The notes beneath the pieces are model-generated. The model was given only the letters and a program-made list of their open reading frames with translations. It did no database searches and was not told where the DNA came from. DNA of 32,269 nt from Photorhabdus noenieputensis (GTDB lineage Bacteria; Pseudomonadota; Gammaproteobacteria; Enterobacterales; Enterobacteriaceae). The translations under genes and the position numbers were made by a program. Shown piece by piece: positions 31,731 through 32,269 of this stretch; position 1 is the stretch's first letter; every line of letters starts with the position of its first letter. Location: the NCBI RefSeq assembly GCF_018448935.1, contig NZ_RCWC01000013.1:1-32269 (forward strand), in the 5' to 3' direction.

Positions 31731-32024
31731 ATGGAACTAAATCGCTTAATGTTTGCTTATTTCAATCAAGACTATGACATAATATCTGGCCCTGAGCTTG
31801 ATGATGTCATAAATGACTATCTTGATACCACGAATGAAGCAATGAAAAAAGAGCTAATAGAAGAAATAGAGTCTCTTATCCATAATTCAGAAAATATAGA
31901 GAAAGACTTTCAAACTCTCTATTATAGTTCTAGCTTTTGCCCTAAATTATGGGAAACCACAGCATTTGAATTTCTAAAATATGTATCAAAAAAAACAAAA
32001 GATTATCTGGATAAAAACGAATAA
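31731..32024 (+). CDS. CdiI-family immunity protein
   Basis: 97 aa, acidic and helical. It starts MELNRLMFAYFNQDYDIISG and continues PELDDVINDYLDTTNEA, the N-terminal signature of the contact-dependent-inhibition immunity family (PF18593-type, FNQDyD...G). Such proteins often partner RNase-type CdiA-CT toxins. It should bind and block the RNase A domain encoded 16 bp upstream. AGGAAAAAAA precedes the ATG. A second gene with a near-identical N-terminus starts at 32151, so the immunity function is duplicated here. Base composition is AT-rich like the effector's toxin half. Confidence 0.85.
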   Translation: MELNRLMFAYFNQDYDIISGPELDDVINDYLDTTNEAMKKELIEEIESLIHNSENIEKDFQTLYYSSSFCPKLWETTAFEFLKYVSKKTKDYLDKNE

Positions 32025-32117
32025 TTAAACGTTTTTTCAGACAACAACAAACAAGGAAGTTTAATCAATAAGAATAGTTTATATATTTCAAGCAATTCTA
32101 TTGATTTCGATTACTAG
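32025..32117 (+). other. Orphan coding-like fragment between the two immunity genes
   Basis: Directly after the immunity stop the same frame stays open for 30 codons and ends with TAG 32115-32117. The text contains FSDNNKQGSLINKNSLYISS and then NSIDFDY. It has no start of its own. It looks like the C-terminal tail of a protein, perhaps a displaced toxin end, as is common in polymorphic-toxin islands. I do not recognise the family. Confidence 0.3.
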
Positions 32118-32150
32118 GAGATCGCAATAATATGAAAGGCTAAAATTAAA

Positions 32151-32269
32151 ATGACCGGACAATATCCATTTCTAGATATTTTAATGCATGCTTATTTTAA
32201 TCAGGACTTCGATATAATATCAGGTCCCGAGCTTGATGATGTTATCAATGATTTTCTTCATGTCGCAAC
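32151..32269 (+). CDS. Second CdiI-family immunity gene (cut by window edge)
   Basis: From ATG 32151 the frame reads MTGQYPFLDILMHAYFNQDF, then DIISGPELDDVINDFLHVA, and runs off the end. The FNQDxDIISGPELDDVIND stretch matches the first immunity protein almost residue for residue, but the N-terminus is longer and different. A possible Shine-Dalgarno (TAGGAG, 32115-32120) is too far away, and the nearer GAAAGG (32134-32139) is the likelier one. It is a paralogue, either a duplicate matched to the same toxin or an orphan immunity gene for a related toxin. Confidence 0.85.
   Translation, partial: MTGQYPFLDILMHAYFNQDFDIISGPELDDVINDFLHVA

Noticed and set aside
1..32269. CRISPR array or tRNA genes
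   Set aside because: No regularly spaced direct repeats and no cloverleaf-like sequence were noticed on either strand by eye. A dedicated scan was not possible.

Overview
The window reads as chromosome of an enteric, insect- or nematode-associated gammaproteobacterium, most likely Photorhabdus or a close relative. This is inferred from three things: two ERIC (IRU) repeats about 97% alike, an EntD/NgrA-type phosphopantetheinyl transferase, and hpa, fimbrial and Hcp proteins that look enterobacterial. I could not run a database search, so the genus is an inference.

Left end (1-9.6 kb): a scrap-yard of mobile DNA. It holds four genes of an integrating-conjugative-element transfer region (MPF-G/PFGI-1 type): a truncated TIGR03752 protein, a lytic transglycosylase, a TIGR03759 protein with a CxxC pair, and a bitopic coiled-coil protein. 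Around them lie broken remnants: a resolvase C-terminus, a DUF1016/YhcG gene with an in-frame TAG, an NRPS condensation domain with a nonsense codon and a frameshift beside an intact bleomycin-resistance-like VOC gene, an IS110 3' fragment, and a pRiA4b ORF-3-like gene with a TAA. Intact or possibly intact genes here are a serine recombinase, a RelE/HigB-HigA-type toxin-antitoxin pair ending in a 36-bp perfect palindrome, and a LysR-like protein without a recognisable DNA-binding domain.

Middle (9.6-17.7 kb): an uncharacterised 245-aa protein, then about 1.5 kb of AT-rich DNA without convincing genes but with perfect palindromes. Next comes a compact chaperone-usher operon (major subunit, chaperone, usher, two-domain tip adhesin). 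One ERIC lies upstream and a second, in the same orientation, lies between usher and adhesin. The PPTase gene follows the adhesin by about 45 bp and ends at a hairpin shared with the convergent hpaR.

Right-centre (17.7-29.5 kb): a near-complete homoprotocatechuate meta-cleavage cluster, hpaR <-> hpaG1-hpaG2-hpaE-hpaD-hpaF-[Bcr/CflA MFS]-[SSADH]-hpaH-hpaI-hpaX-hpaA. Compared with E. coli, hpaG is split in two, a transporter and a succinate-semialdehyde dehydrogenase sit inside the operon, and hpaBC (the ring hydroxylase) is absent after hpaA. The enzymes present would convert 3,4-dihydroxyphenylacetate to pyruvate plus succinate. The hpaR-hpaG1 gap carries a good CRP-like site and a promoter overlapping a 20-bp palindrome.

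Right end (29.5-32.3 kb): a small YjeO-like membrane protein, then a polymorphic-toxin module. It contains an Hcp (T6SS tube protein), an effector with a C-terminal CdiA-type RNase A domain, a CdiI-family immunity gene, a short orphan coding-like fragment, and the start of a second closely similar immunity gene cut by the window edge. The module, the modified hpa operon and the palindrome-rich fimbrial leader are the most interesting parts.
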